Origin: Halisarca cf. caerulea
Lineage: Eukaryota > Porifera > Demospongiae > Chondrillida > Halisarcidae
Reading direction: 5' to 3'
Length of the DNA: 64,000 bases
Assembly: GCA_963170055.1 (NCBI GenBank)
Contig: CAUJGJ010000125.1
Coordinates: 1,967,501 to 2,031,500 of the forward strand
Both the position numbers and the translations under genes were made by a program. Shown piece by piece: positions 12,387 to 24,726 of this stretch; the stretch's first letter is position 1; each line of letters starts with the position of its first letter. Under the pieces are notes generated by a model that worked only from the letters and a program-made list of their open reading frames with translations, searched no databases and was not told where the DNA came from.

Positions 12387-15300
12387 CACACACACAGCAC
12401 ATAAACACTGATACTGAGTACATATCCGTATAGCTGCTTCAGGTTCTGTTACTAAATACTGCATGCATGCACACAGCTGAATCTCAAGGCATGAAAATGC
12501 ATACTCACTGTGGTTTGAGGGACACCTGTGGGAAAAGAATGAAGTAACTTGCGTAGTAATATTGGATTATTGTATAATTAACATGCACCACAAAATGTAT
12601 ATCACATAACAATCATGCAATGTATCAGTACACACACATTTCCTGCATGTACGGGTACATAAACAGCAATTATCAGTAAGTAGCAATTGTCTAGAGATAA
12701 GATCTACACGAGATTCAACGGCTGCGGATGGTTAATCGCCGGATCCAATTCCCCTTCACTGGAGGACGTCTTACCTGGTTCTACCGTACAGTCATGCAGT
12801 ATGCAATGAACTCTCAAAAGACAGAAGCAATAGCTATGTTGCTAATGTCGGCGGACTTCTTCATCAGTTGTCTCAGCGGCCATTTTTGTTGAAGAAATTA
12901 TGCATGGGATGCTATTCTGTCCGCGAAATTTTCCTCAAAGTTGGCAACCGCGAAAGTTTAAACCGAGAAAATCCTCAAACTTTTGCAAACGCGAAAGTGT
13001 AGTACTGCAAAAGTTTCGGTCCATACAGTATGCACACTGTACCCAGTCCAACCCACCTCTGTCTAGCTCTATGCCTGTCTAGCCCCATGTATGCCTATCC
13101 CTATGCCCGCCTAGCCCTATATATGCATGTCTAGCCCGATGTTTGTCTAGCCCTATGCATGTCTAGCCCGATGTTTGTCTAGCCCTATGCTTGTCTAGCC
13201 CTATGTTTGTCTAGCCATATGCATGTCTAGCCCTGTGTATGTCTATCCCTATGCCCGTCCAACCCTGTGTAGCAAACAACCCTACCTTGTTTCAATGAAT
13301 TTTGACGTTTGACAATTTTCATCCCTACATCCATTTTCCTTCTTAAATGTTTTTTATATGGTTCTTGTCTATATACTTTTTGCTTGTAAATAATAGGTTA
13401 TAGGTAGTGGCTGTCATGCAACGCCATATAGCCACAAACAGAGTTTATCCAAGTCACCCACTATTAGTGGCATAAACAAACACATGCAATAATATTGATA
13501 GCAAGTAAACGTCAACATAGCCAAAGTATGCATGAAGCTATACAGTATGTCAAGCCTTGATACATTGTTTTAGTATTTTTGTGGAATTGACAGTCATGCC
13601 TGCATCCCATTTCCATTTTTACACAGATATTATATAGGTCTTGTACATGTAATTTTGGTTTGAATTATATTGGGGTATATTTCCAGTGAGAACCTACTTA
13701 CAAGTGAATATATATACCTATTAATCTGCGTATTCTTTACGTTTTCACTGAAAACTAGCACAAAAGAGGTGTGACATACGAGTACTAGCCAGCCGCATAC
13801 GAGTCGGCCATTCAGTTTTAAAATGGCGGATTAGACCCAGTTTTGTGGCAAATCGGTATATTTTAGCTTCTCCATCGAAAGATTTTTTTCTAAAAGTAAA
13901 AAAAGGCACTATTGTGAATATGATTGGTTAAAATGGTGGTAAAATCATAGCCGAAATCGTGACCTTCATGCTATGTAAACTTTGAAAAATGTAGCTCATA
14001 TGAGGCCCCCAGAAGTTTCTTGTATACTTAGATCTATCAAAAAACGGTCGTAGCAGTTAAATATGCTGTTTATGGAGCTCCAAAATGTACCGAAAGCAAG
14101 TTTTCAGCGAAAATACGGTTGGCTCTAATGTATGGGCAGCCATGTTTTTTCCGCGTCATCGCTACCTACGAACCACTACTGTGGTTCATGATATATATGC
14201 AAATGCACAGGAAACTTTTTCAAGCATACAGCAGCAAACGTAGTCTTTCCAACCAGCTGACAGCTGGTTAGAAAGACTACGTTTCTAGACTTATGTGATT
14301 AAACAGCATAATTGCTGAATGGTTTAGTGAGGTTAATTGCTTCCGTTACCAATGGGAGTCCAATCGAGGTCGGCCACGCTTTTCATAGGGTAAAATTCCA
14401 CCCTTTGGCCCAGAACTGATATTTTCAACTCAAATTGCAGCTCCATTTCGAGACTGAAGAACACATCTATAGCAAACAGCTACTTGGATACGCGTGCACT
14501 ATAAGGGATAAGCCTTGAACCGTTTTGATCAGAGTACAGATAGTTTGGTAAAGGGCTATAGAATTTTCAAATATAGGCCTATTTGGCAGTCTCATTGTTC
14601 CATTTAGAGCTCATTATATCATGCTAAAAGGTCTAAAACTGAAATACCTTAAATTTTCGTTAAGTGATTCTTAAAGTTCGATTGAAAATAGGTAGGAATT
14701 TTGATTTTAGCATTCACGTCACTAAATACGTTGGCCATGATGGTGGCCATTTGCAACACCGTCTTGTTCCCAGACCCACAAGCGCTATGGGGTCTGGAAT
14801 TTTAGCGAGGTCTGAACTATGTTAATTATTAGTAAGTATTAATATGTTGAATTCCAGCTATATATAGGGAGGGCCGTAGGAAGGGCAGTGGCTGTAGTGG
14901 CCATGGCCGCTACACTTTTTGGCTGTTTTTTTTGATAGATGTCAAAGCAGTAAGTGTATTCCTTCATTTGACCTCAAAATGTTCTGTGAATCATTGGATA
15001 TGAGTACAGAACCAAATAGTATTTGCGCATGATCGCAGATGCCATATTTAAAATGGTGTCCACTATTACACAAATTGCGTGCAAATGTGCAGAAGTACGT
15101 AGTTAACAGATAAACTAGATCAGGTAAAAATCAATAGGATAGGATATTAGGATAACCTCATTTAGTCAGGGGAAGCCTTTAGACAATGGCTACTCTCTAT
15201 TCTTCTCCTATTTGACTACTGTGATAATGTGTGGTCTGTTTGCACCAAACAAGCTAGTCATCGGTTAGAAAAGTTTTTAAACTTTGCTTGTAGAACTGTC

Positions 15301-18300
15301 CTTCACAAACGTAGAGATTATTCTGCCTCTTCTACTTGTAAAGAATTAGGTATTTCAACTCTTAGTGCTAGACAAAAAGTACACTTGGCCCAAACTGTTT
15401 CTAAGTGCTTATCTCTACAATCACCTACTTATCTTAACAACCTTTCTTCCACACCAGCCTTTCATTATAATACTCGAGCATCTTCTACTTCACAATTAAA
15501 CCTTCCACGTTTTCGTACTTCCCTTGCAATTGGCCAGAAGGAATTTAGTTTTGTTGGCGCATCATTATGGTGATCGCTACCACATAACATCTGATGCTGT
15601 GCAGACTTTTGGGTGTTCACAAAACTATGCGAAAATCACTTTTTAAATGAATATCTCATTGACAGTACATATCATCAATCAAGACACTATTTTCATACTC
15701 ATGCACCAATGATCGTATCTCATTACAGATTGAATTTATTCCGTTCACTAATGTCTCTCTCACTAAATTTATAATTTTTGCTTATCTATTCATTCTATTG
15801 TCACTTCACTATACAAACTTCGAACTCCTTATGTTGAATCTTTGTACAAACCCTTTGTTGTTCTTGTTTTCTCTTTTGTCCCTTTTCCTTTCTGGGTGCT
15901 ACTTACAGTAGCCTCTGGCTAAAGGTTCCCCAGGTCAAACAAGAATACTCTATACCCTACTACACTAGGCATCCTGCAAACTGCATAAGCTGCCAATTTG
16001 ACTGATGATGTAAATTGATTTTGAGTATTGCATGATTTGAATTACATATACATAGTAGTACAGTAGAACCTCATTAGTAAGAACACTGTTAATGAGTAAT
16101 ACCTGGTTAGCAACTACAAGGATATGATACCCCAGCTTATAACCCATAATACTAATCTATATGGTTAACAAGTACTACTGATAGTGAGTAGCAGTTTGGA
16201 GGGGCCCCAGGTGTACTCACTAATAAGGTTTAACTGTATATCGGCACAAATGGAGTGAATGGAGCCGTTCCACTTTTGATGTGCTTCCTACGGGCCTGAT
16301 AGATTAGGTGCATTTCATGGGAAGTAAGGCCCTTAATTCTACCATGATTCAACACACATGCAGAATATGTAAAATACCGAACTCTCTACAAATTTGTCAC
16401 GCCTAATGCATTTTGCTAAATTTTTGTCTTTCTATTAGAATAGAATAAGATTCTTACCCCGACGAAAATAGATGACCTTATCTATCAGGAAATCTGCTAC
16501 ATTAAATAATCAAAAACGTGGCATCAAGATCAAAAAGGGGGAGTGACATATAGGAATTGAGCCGTGATCTGTGCTGACGGATATCTAGAAATCTTAACCA
16601 GACATGGGGATATTTCTGTTAACTCTTGGTAGAAGTTTCTGGTACAAACAACCCTTTAGCCAAGTGTTTACCTGTATTAACCTTTTAACGCCTGCGCTTT
16701 TATTTTTCGCGTTATGACCGGAAGACCACTTTAGTGGCTCAAAGTTTAATCGATCGTTAGTTCTGTTTTAGAGAAAGCGAAATGTATCAAACTTATTGTA
16801 AGGCTGAAGGTAAGTTTAAAGTGTTGTTTGAAATTGCTCCGTACTTACATTTAGCTTTATTTTCCTTTATAGCTCAAAATTTTGCACAGTTGCTTGCTGA
16901 TCCCACTTGCGGCCAAAAGTTGACATCGTCAGATTCTGTACGTGCTTCGAACAACCTTTTTCCCGAATAACGCTTATTTTTGTTCTCTCTGCCCTTACTA
17001 GGTATCTTTCTTCGGTATTATAAACACTTAGCAACATGCATTTCTACAAATATTTGTATACATTAATTTACAAGTGTTTTGTGCAAAATAATGGCTAAAA
17101 AAATGAATTTGTCTACGGTTGTTCATGGTGTGAACGATACCGAGAGTGATGTGAGTGACTGGGACTTGTCTGAGGACGAGCTTGTAGGTGCTGATGATGA
17201 AGGGGCTCTTGATGGCCAGTTGCGTACACTAACAAGTCCACTGGATCTACTAGAAGACTCGGAGTCCATGGAAAATATCCCTGCAGGTGATGACTCAGAT
17301 ACCCTTTTGCCACCCCCTAGCAGCATAGTCGAGGACCCAGTGAGACCAGGTGTTATACAACCTATACGTACATCCTGCCCCATTCCACACTCCGTTTCTG
17401 TAGATCCTCTTGACCACCCACTATTCACCAGGCGAACTGGTAGACAGCTGATCCTCAATAAAGATGATCACCCTCATGAGTTTTTTGAAGCCATTTTTGG
17501 GTCAGATACTTTTGATCACATTGCCACCCAGACAAACCTTTATGCATCACAGTCTGGAGCTACTTGGGAACCTACAAGTGGTGCCGAAGTGAAGGCATTC
17601 TTGGGGATTTTACTGGCCATGGGCATACATAGGCTGCCCTTTTTGCGTGATCACTGGAGCCAACACCCCTTACTTGGTGCACCAGGAATCACACAAATCA
17701 TGCCTCATGTTAGGTTCAAGGAGATCCTGAGATCCCTACGCATAAATGACACCACCACGGCACTTCCCAGGAATGATGCCAATTATGATAAGTTGCACTA
17801 GATCAGGCCTCTTCTAAATAAGATCCGAGACAACACCCGGAGTGCCTATATACCGCATCAGCAGCTATCGATAGATGAGGCAATGGTACTTTTCAAAGGG
17901 CGGTCCAGTTTGAAACAGTATATGCCTCTCAAACCAACTAAAAGGTTTGGTGCATATGTGTTGCTAACAATGGGCTCGCATATGACTATGAGGTATATTT
18001 GGGTGCCATGGGGGGGCAACAGTGAGACCAGTCAAGGGGAGAAGGTAGTACTGCGTCTCATAGATCAGGTTATTAATAAAGGGTACAGCTATCAGCTATA
18101 CATGGACAACTTCTTTAGTAGTCCAACCCTCAGTCTTGCCTTACGTGAGTACCAAACATTCGTGATTGGTACAGCTCGTGTCAACCGCAAAGGTTTTCCG
18201 GAATCCCTCCGAGACGTGAAAACCTTTGCAAAAACCACATCAAGGGGGGAGCACAAGTCAGTCATGATCCACAATGTTAAGACTGAGTGCCTCAGATGGA

Positions 18301-20305
18301 AGGACAACAAGCCAGTAGCGCTTATAAACTCCATCTGTAAGCCATCCAGTATGAGCACTGTGAAGAGGACAGCAAAGGACGGAACAAGGAACACTGTTCC
18401 ATGTCCTGAGAGCATAAAGCTCTACAATTCCTACATGGGTGGGGTGGACTTGTTTGATTTCAAACGAAAAATGTACTCATGTAGCAGAAAGTCCAAAATG
18501 TGGTAGTTCTGCTTGTTTTACTTTTTTGTAGATATGGCTACAACCAACGCCTACATTATCTACAAGGAATGTCCTGGATCAAAACTGACTCAAAAAGAGT
18601 TTATTCTTTCCATCGCCGAGCACCTTATGTGTCTAGAAAACACGATGCCATCCAGAGCAGACCATCAGCTGTTAGACTGAATGGTAGGCACTTCCCCAAC
18701 AAACAGGACAAGAAACAAAACTGCCGCATCTGTACCGACAGAAAAAGGACCGTCTACTGTTGCAGCAATTGCTCCTCAGACAACCTGGTACCTCTTTGTC
18801 CCGTACCCTGCTTCTGTATTTATCATACATCTGAGAAACTACCCAGAAAGCGTGCTAGAAAGAATACTGCTTAAGAAAGACAGTGAAACACCAACTTTAG
18901 CCAAGAGAGACCAGCCATTTTATTATTCTATTACGTAAACTATCGTATAACTTACTGTAAACGTGCGTTATTGTGCATACACTCTCGTTTTCCTGTACTT
19001 TTTCTTTCCCATTTATATCTACTCCTATATGTTGTATTACATTGTAACTATACTCAAGCAATATGCTATGGATAAGCTATTCAATGATATAAATTTGAAG
19101 TGTATACGACAAATTTCGATGGTCGCCAGCCACTACTGTAGAGCCACTAAAGTGGTCTTTAGGCCATAAAGGGTTATTAAACCCTCTAATGTTGAGACAG
19201 ACTAGCAGACCCACCCCTGCACCGCACAGTGCAACTAACAGGAATAAACACACCCATAATCTCATGAATAAGATTATGCACAACCAAAGTTTACATAAAT
19301 AGCATAATACAAGACTACAGGACCACCCAGTTGAAGGTGGCATTTTTTTAAAAACCTGACAGTGTGCACAAGACTACTTAGTAAGGGAACAGGGGATGCA
19401 TGGGTGGTCTATGCAGACAGGTGGTCCTTGTACAGAGGTACTGTATATGATAATCATTGAGGTGGTGCATGGAGCAGCCTACAGTGGTCACTATAGACAG
19501 GTGGTCTTTCTATACAAGTGGTCTTCATGACAGATTTCCCATACAGTCTGTATATTATGTTCTAACCCAATGGGTAACTTTTCCGGTTGGCTAAACGGAC
19601 ACCAGTTGTTCAACTGATTGAATGGTTAGGCTCCAGTCACTTCGTGCATTCCAAAAAAAATACCAAATTCAAACACTCCTAAGTTGTTGAGGATCACGAC
19701 AGATGCTGTCATAGAGGTTAGTTTCATTGCTGCTTTGTGTCGGTTTCCCAATATTCTGACCTATTATCAATTCTGGCATCCCAGCCTGGCCTATTGCTAC
19801 AATATATACTACTATTCATGATATAATCAGTCTATTAGCTATAAGTGACTGTGTATTTTAGCAGGAGGTTTGGTGGAATGGTAAGGACACTGCCCTACCA
19901 GCCCCAGTGGTTCCTCCGGCCCTGGTCTGTATGGTTCCATACAGACACACGAACTCCACATATAGTAAACTGAACTTGACAAGTTTGAGCTTGTATCTTT
20001 TATTCAACTTATTTACTTTAACCATAGATACTCAAACTATGCTTTAACATTAATTGTCTACATACCGGCATACGGTGGAGGACCGCTATATCCTTGCTGA
20101 GGTGGATATCCCTGCTGAGGTGGATAGCCTTGCTGAGGTGGATATCCCTGCTGGGGAGGGGAGGGTTGCTGAGGCTTGTATGGATCGGGAGCTGGCTGGT
20201 AGCCTTGTCCAGGGTACTCTAGAAGGAATATCGTATTGTAGTAAAGTATTTACAAAGATTTTAAAGTCGGCCTAGGCGATTGAACATTGACTTACGAGGG
20301 TCCAT
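11768..20305 (-). CDS. Pro/Gln/Tyr-repeat two-segment membrane protein, copy B (complete, 5 exons)
   Basis: Minus-strand exons: 20,305-20,296 (ATGGACCCTC), 20,218-20,066, 12,525-12,509, 12,293-12,105 and 11,992-11,768 (stop TGA). All junctions are GT-AG and phases join cleanly (1, 1, 0, 0), giving 197 residues. The N-terminal part has YPPQQG repeats and a PPPY motif (WW-domain ligand type). Exon 4 encodes a Thr-rich linker, the charged QQDHSAKA, then a hydrophobic stretch with LVCCG and LTCLIPALILAIV. Exon 5 encodes SSASTNANMSIGLSIATC and a second hydrophobic stretch. The order (Pro-rich cytosolic tail, PPxY, Cys-bearing hydrophobic segment, short loop, second segment) resembles CD225/dispanin proteins, but I cannot confirm membership. 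Intron 2 is 7.5 kb and holds a LINE relic and a piggyBac. Confidence 0.85.
12339..12405. repeat. (CA)n microsatellite in copy B intron 3
   Basis: CA run lying between exons 3 and 4 of the copy B gene. Confidence 0.95.
12890..13016. repeat. Short CGCGAAA-rich inverted-repeat element
   Basis: Contains repeated GCGAAA/TTTCGC motifs (GTCCGCGAAATTTTCC, AACCGCGAAAGTTT, AACGCGAAAGT). This composition resembles the termini of the elements at 43,085-43,311 and 53,327-56,321. Confidence 0.5.
13017..13335. repeat. Minisatellite element of CTAGCCCTATG units, copy 1
   Basis: About a dozen units of 16-32 bp based on GTCTAGCCCTATGC. The flanks (CCAACCCACCT on the left; CCTTGTTTCA and CATCCCTACAT on the right) also flank the reverse-complement array at 41,033-41,340. 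This is therefore a dispersed element with an internal tandem array. Confidence 0.8.
13336..15120. other. Intronic stretch, mostly unrecognised
   Basis: Lies in intron 2 of copy B. It holds the 49-bp palindrome at 14,236-14,284. Phrases such as TGGTTTAGTGAGGTTAATT (14,318) recur in diverged form near 49,932, so part is an old repeat. No coding sequence was recognised. Confidence 0.45.
14236..14284. repeat. 49-bp micro-palindrome
   Basis: Arms of 24 bp (AAACGTAGTCTTTC onward, centred on CAGCTGACAGCTG) with one spacer base and a single mismatch. Confidence 0.9.
15170..15960 (+). pseudogene. CR1/L2-like LINE, 3' end relic
   Basis: The frame from about 15,200 to 15,573 reads LLLFDYCDNVWSVCTKQASH, then LGISTLSARQKVHLAQTVSK, HYNTRAS and FSFVGASLW. 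These are hallmarks of the region after the reverse transcriptase in CR1/L2/Jockey-type LINEs. The 3' untranslated part ends in GGGTGCTACTT..GCCTCTGGCTAAAGGTTCCC followed by AGAATACTCTATACC. That tail is the source of the truncated tails at 30.0, 34.4, 50.9 and 57.6 kb. The 5' end is missing. Confidence 0.8.
16059..16238. repeat. Tc1/mariner-like MITE, family CAGTAGAACCTCRTTAGTAAG, copy 2
   Basis: Near-identical interior to 1,046-1,229. TA-flanked ends are CAGTAGAACCTCATTAGTAA and CTAATAAGGTTTAACTG. Confidence 0.85.
16677..19180 (+). mobile_element. piggyBac-type transposon (inactivated) inside copy B intron 2
   Basis: Bounded by TTAA at 16,677-16,680 and at 19,177-19,180, the target preference of piggyBac. 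Subterminal inverted repeats AGACCACTTTAGTGGCTC lie at 16,723-16,740 and, reversed, at 19,141-19,158. The right end reads GGGTTA before TTAA while the left begins CC after TTAA, so one end has mutated slightly. It encodes the transposase relic at 17,079-18,874. Confidence 0.9.
17079..18874 (+). pseudogene. piggyBac transposase pseudogene
   Basis: One frame runs from 17,079 (start ATG here or at 17,091) to about 18,678, interrupted by TAG at about 17,799-17,801 and again at 18,504-18,506. The frame then shifts, and the Cys-rich C-terminus continues in another frame to 18,874. Catalytic aspartates of the DDE_Tnp_1_7 type are visible in SIDEAMVLFKGRSS, YMDNFFSSPTLS and MGGVDLFDFKRKMYS. The N-terminus is acidic (SDVSDWDLSEDELVGADDE). 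The C-terminal zinc-binding domain reads CRICTDRKRTVYCCSNC. Two stops and one frameshift make it non-functional, although the domain is otherwise well preserved, so death was fairly recent. Confidence 0.9.
19189..19871. repeat. 683-bp repeat, solo copy
   Basis: Nearly identical to 20,506-21,189, with only a handful of substitutions by eye. It starts at AATGTTGAGACAGACTAGC and ends at GCAGGAGGTTT. Here it lacks the 50-bp terminal repeats that surround the second copy. Confidence 0.9.
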
Positions 20306-20448
20306 TTTTCGTGTCAAGTAAAGACGCAACAAATATTGTAGAAGAACATAGACGTGAAGGTCAGCAAAATTTTGGTCTTTTGACTGGTATAGTATCAATT
20401 TTTTCGCGGGTTATCCGTCCTCTGTATAATGGTTATCCATGTTTTGAG

Positions 20449-21244
20449 TAGTCTCGTACCCAGACCCACTTCCGCCCGCCATTTTATTTGGGCGAGAAAA
20501 GGTTGAATGTTGAGACAGACTAGCAGACCCACCCCTGCACCGCACAGTGCAACTAACAGGAATAAACACACCCATAATCTCATGAATAAGATTATGCACA
20601 ACCAAAGTTTACATAAATAGCATAATACAAGACTACAGGACCACCCAGTTGAAGGTGGCATTTTTTTAAAAACCTGACAGTGTGCACAAGACTACTTAGT
20701 AAGGGAACAGGGGATGCATGGGTGGTCTATGCAGACAGGTGGTCCTTGTACAGAGGTACTGTATATGATAATCATTGAGGTGGTGCATGGAGCAGCCTAC
20801 AGTGGTCACTATAGACAGGTGGTCTTTCTATACAAGTGGTCCTCATGACAGATTTCCCATACAGTCTGTATATTATGTTCTAACCCAATGGGTAACTTTT
20901 CCGGTTGGCTAAACGGACACCAGTTGTTCAACTGATTGAATGGTTAGGCTCCAGTCACTTCGTGCATTCCAAAAAAACTACCAAATTCAAACACTCCTAA
21001 GTTGTTGAGGATCACGACAGATGCTGTCATAGAGGTTAGTTTCATTGCTGCTTTGTGTCGGTTTCCCAATATTCTGACCTATTATCCATTCTGGCATCCC
21101 AGCCTGGCCTATTGCTACAATATATACTACTATTCATGATATAATCAGTCTATTAGCTATAAGTGACTGTGTATTTTAGCAGGAGGTTTAGGTCTTCTCG
21201 CCCAAATAAAATGGCGGGCGGAAGTGGGTCTGGGTACGAGACTA
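20449..21244. mobile_element. 796-bp non-autonomous element with 50-bp TIRs and 9-bp target duplication
   Basis: Perfect 50-bp inverted repeats (20,449-20,498 and 21,195-21,244) begin TAGTCTCGTACCCAGACCC. Both sides are flanked by the direct repeat TGTTTTGAG (20,440-20,448 and 21,245-21,253). The interior is the 683-bp repeat also found at 19,189. A 9-bp duplication with long TIRs fits Mutator-like elements, an inference. It landed about 135 bp upstream of the copy B start codon. No transposase is encoded. Confidence 0.92.
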
Positions 21245-21364
21245 TGTTTTGAGTGGGGAATGGGAATTCTAATTAAAGCCCGAGCCTGTGTGGACCCAAA
21301 GGTCTACTCGGTCTACTACACTAAGGTAAGATGCCATGGTTAATTATAGTGTTACAGTAACAGT

Positions 21365-21584
21365 TAAGGTAGAGTATCCTAATTTTGAACAGTCCCTAAT
21401 TCTGAACACCGCGGTGTCTCCTAGTGAACACAGAAAGATCTAGGTTTCATTCTTCATCAGCTGTTGTGCCCTGTGTTAGTGCTAAGAAATGCCAGGCTTA
21501 AATGTCTCTAACTCCGGTTCTTGAGCTCAGGAAAAGGCGGTGTTCAGAATTAGGGACTGTTCAAAATTTGGGCACTCTACCTTA
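21365..21584. repeat. 220-bp MITE with long inverted repeats
   Basis: Ends TAAGGTAGAGT and CTCTACCTTA. Inverted arms of about 46 bp include TTTTGAACAGTCCCTAATTC and its complement near 21,545-21,570. Confidence 0.85.
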
Positions 21585-21829
21585 CTGTATTCCTTGATAT
21601 GAAAATGGGCCTTCCACTCTGTTCCACCGTAGCACAATGAGCTTTTATATTTAAATTATGGCAGTATGAATTATGTCGACCCCTATGGTGTTGGTTCAGG
21701 TCATACCTGCAACGCTGCCACATTACATAAAAATCAGTGGTACCTCATCATCAATGTTCATGCAAGCTCAAGAAAACTAAACACCAAATAAACACAAACA
21801 AGCAAACATTATACTAATCACAAACACAT

Positions 21830-22500
21830 GTAGATCACATGCATTACATGACCCAAGGAAATAGGCAGCGTTTCCACGCTGGATGGCAACAGCGATTCTC
21901 TGAAGCAAAACTGCCCGGGACATGGGGTCTGACGTTGTGGTAATGAGCCGCTGTCCGAGATCTTGAATAAAGGCTGTGGTCTCCCTCCTGAAAGCACCTA
22001 GGGTCTCAAATGCCACAGACATGAAGATATGGGTTGATTCCAGATGGAGTACTTGGCATGCTTCTTGTTTTCTGCATCGTTGGCTACAGCTCCACCTTCC
22101 CTGACTGCCAGGGCCTAGTGAGATGGAGCTAAGGTGCCTGGACAAATGGCATCCCAAACAAGGATCCTGCCCTGCTTCCAAGGAATGATAATCGCCTTGT
22201 CTGGTCGTTTCTCATCTGATCTAGAACAGAGGGTTCCAGGTGAGAGGGGATCTTCAGGGAGACAAGTGACGTTGATGATGTCATTGACTGCAGTATGTCG
22301 TGAGTGGTGTCTCTTTCAAAGCTGCAGCTCAGGCTGTGAGTGCCTAGTCTGTCAACGTCATGGTTGCATTGAGTGCAGAAGTGTGGGTCACAAAGAGAGA
22401 GTCCCTTTGAAGAAGGTGCCCAAGGCTATATGGATGACTTCATTGTCCATGCGCAAGCCTAAGGAGGTGACTGGGGTGACCCAGGCTCCAGATTCCTTGC
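21830..22500 (-). pseudogene. LINE relic with restriction-like endonuclease domain (minus strand)
   Basis: Reading the minus strand across frameshifts gives GLRMDNEVIHIALGTFFKG, then the knuckle CTQCNHDVDRLGTHSLSC (C-x2-C..H-x3-C). Next comes RPDKAIIIPWKQGRILVWD (near 22,150-22,207), then ESTHIFMSVAFETLGAF and LLQRIAVAIQRGNAA. The CCHC plus RPD..D pattern is the restriction-like endonuclease signature of R2-type non-LTR elements; assignment to a clade is inference. The element is dead. Confidence 0.72.
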
Positions 22501-22559
22501 AGGCTACTGAGAGTAAACACAAATTGCACAAACAAGCATTATACCAATCACAAACACAT

Positions 22560-22870
22560 AGGTCACATGCATTACAGTAACTGGACTCAAGAACAGAGGC
22601 AGTGTTTCCAAGTTGGGTGGCGACAGCAATCCTCTGAAGCAAAAATGCCCGGGACATGGGGTCTGAGGTTGTGGTAATAAGCCTCTGGCCAAGGTATTGA
22701 ATAAAGACTTTGGTCTCCCCTAAAAAAATCTGAAAGCTCGATCCCAAGGTCTCAACTGCCACAGGCATGAAGATGTTGGTTGATTCAAGATGGGAGTACT
22801 TGGCATGCTTTTTGTTTTCTGAATCATTGGCTATAGAGCTGTATACAGCTTCACCTTCCCTGACTGTCAG
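22560..22870 (-). pseudogene. Second LINE 3'-end relic, tandem to the previous one
   Basis: The minus strand encodes KKHAKYSHLESTNIFMPVAV, then LLQRIAVATQLGNTASVLES. These repeat the terminal segment of the neighbouring relic at 21,830-22,120. So two 3' ends of the same family sit in tandem. Confidence 0.7.
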
Positions 22871-22877
22871 GGCCTGG

Positions 22878-22986
22878 CACACACATGCACACACACACAT
22901 GTACACACACACATACACACACATACACATGCACACACACACACACACACACGCACATACACATACACCCACTCACCCACCCACCC

Positions 22987-23053
<67 letters not shown>

Positions 23054-23074
23054 ACACACACAGACACACAACAT

Positions 23075-23116
<42 letters not shown>

Positions 23117-23124
23117 AGAACTCA

Positions 23125-23191
<67 letters not shown>

Positions 23192-23225
23192 GGGTGTGTG
23201 GGTGGGTATGGGTGGGTGTGGGTTG
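22878..23225. repeat. (CA)n to (GT)n inverted microsatellite
   Basis: A CA array to about 23,113, then GAGAACTCAGTGCAG, then a GT array. The two arms are complementary and form a large dinucleotide hairpin around 23,114-23,130. Confidence 0.95.
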
Positions 23226-23426
23226 TGGGGATACATATGCATACATGTGACAATTAAAAGCCACTAATTTGAAGCAATTGTGACTGCAAGTACACAAGTA
23301 CCACACTCCATGTATTAACTATGTATACTATACACTTGATATAAGGGTATGATCTTCACCTGCAGATATAAGGGTATGATCTTCACCTGCAGATATAAAG
23401 GTTGCCCCAAGGCAGTCAAAACCAAA

Positions 23427-24501
<1,075 letters not shown>

Positions 24502-24506
24502 CCAAA

Positions 24507-24696
24507 TACAGTGAAACCCCTCTATTCTGGACACTTGGGGACAAGAAAGGTCTGCCCTGATTGTTGAGATGTACTCATTTCAGGGGTTGAAGGTGTTCTA
24601 TATCACAGAATAGTGAATCATTTGGTTCCAGTGGCACATGCCCATATAGTGGAGTGTCTGCAATTCAGGGGTCTGGATTAGAGGGGTTTCACTGTA
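24507..24696. repeat. MITE, CAGTGAAACCCCTCTA ends
   Basis: TA-bounded; ends CAGTGAAACCCCTCTA and TAGAGGGGTTTCACTG are perfect complements. Confidence 0.85.
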
Positions 24697-24726
24697 TTGA
24701 CCTATACAATAACTGTGGCAGTAGCA

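Noticed and set aside
12776..12885. Possible alternative first exon for copy B (minus strand, ATGGCCGCTGAGACAACTG, donor CAGGTAAGAC)
   Set aside because: The frame hits TAG after 13 codons before the donor, so it cannot join exon 3 as coding. It could be an untranslated exon but evidence is thin.
19866..19930. tRNA-like segment (TGGTGGAATGG, GGTTCCTCCGGCC)
   Set aside because: Box A and box B resemblance only; no convincing anticodon or acceptor stems can be folded. At most a tRNA-derived fragment.
19077..20661. Two 88-residue minus-strand frames sharing MPPSTGWSCSLVLCYLCKLW
   Set aside because: They are identical because they lie in the 683-bp repeat; no domain or start context supports a gene.
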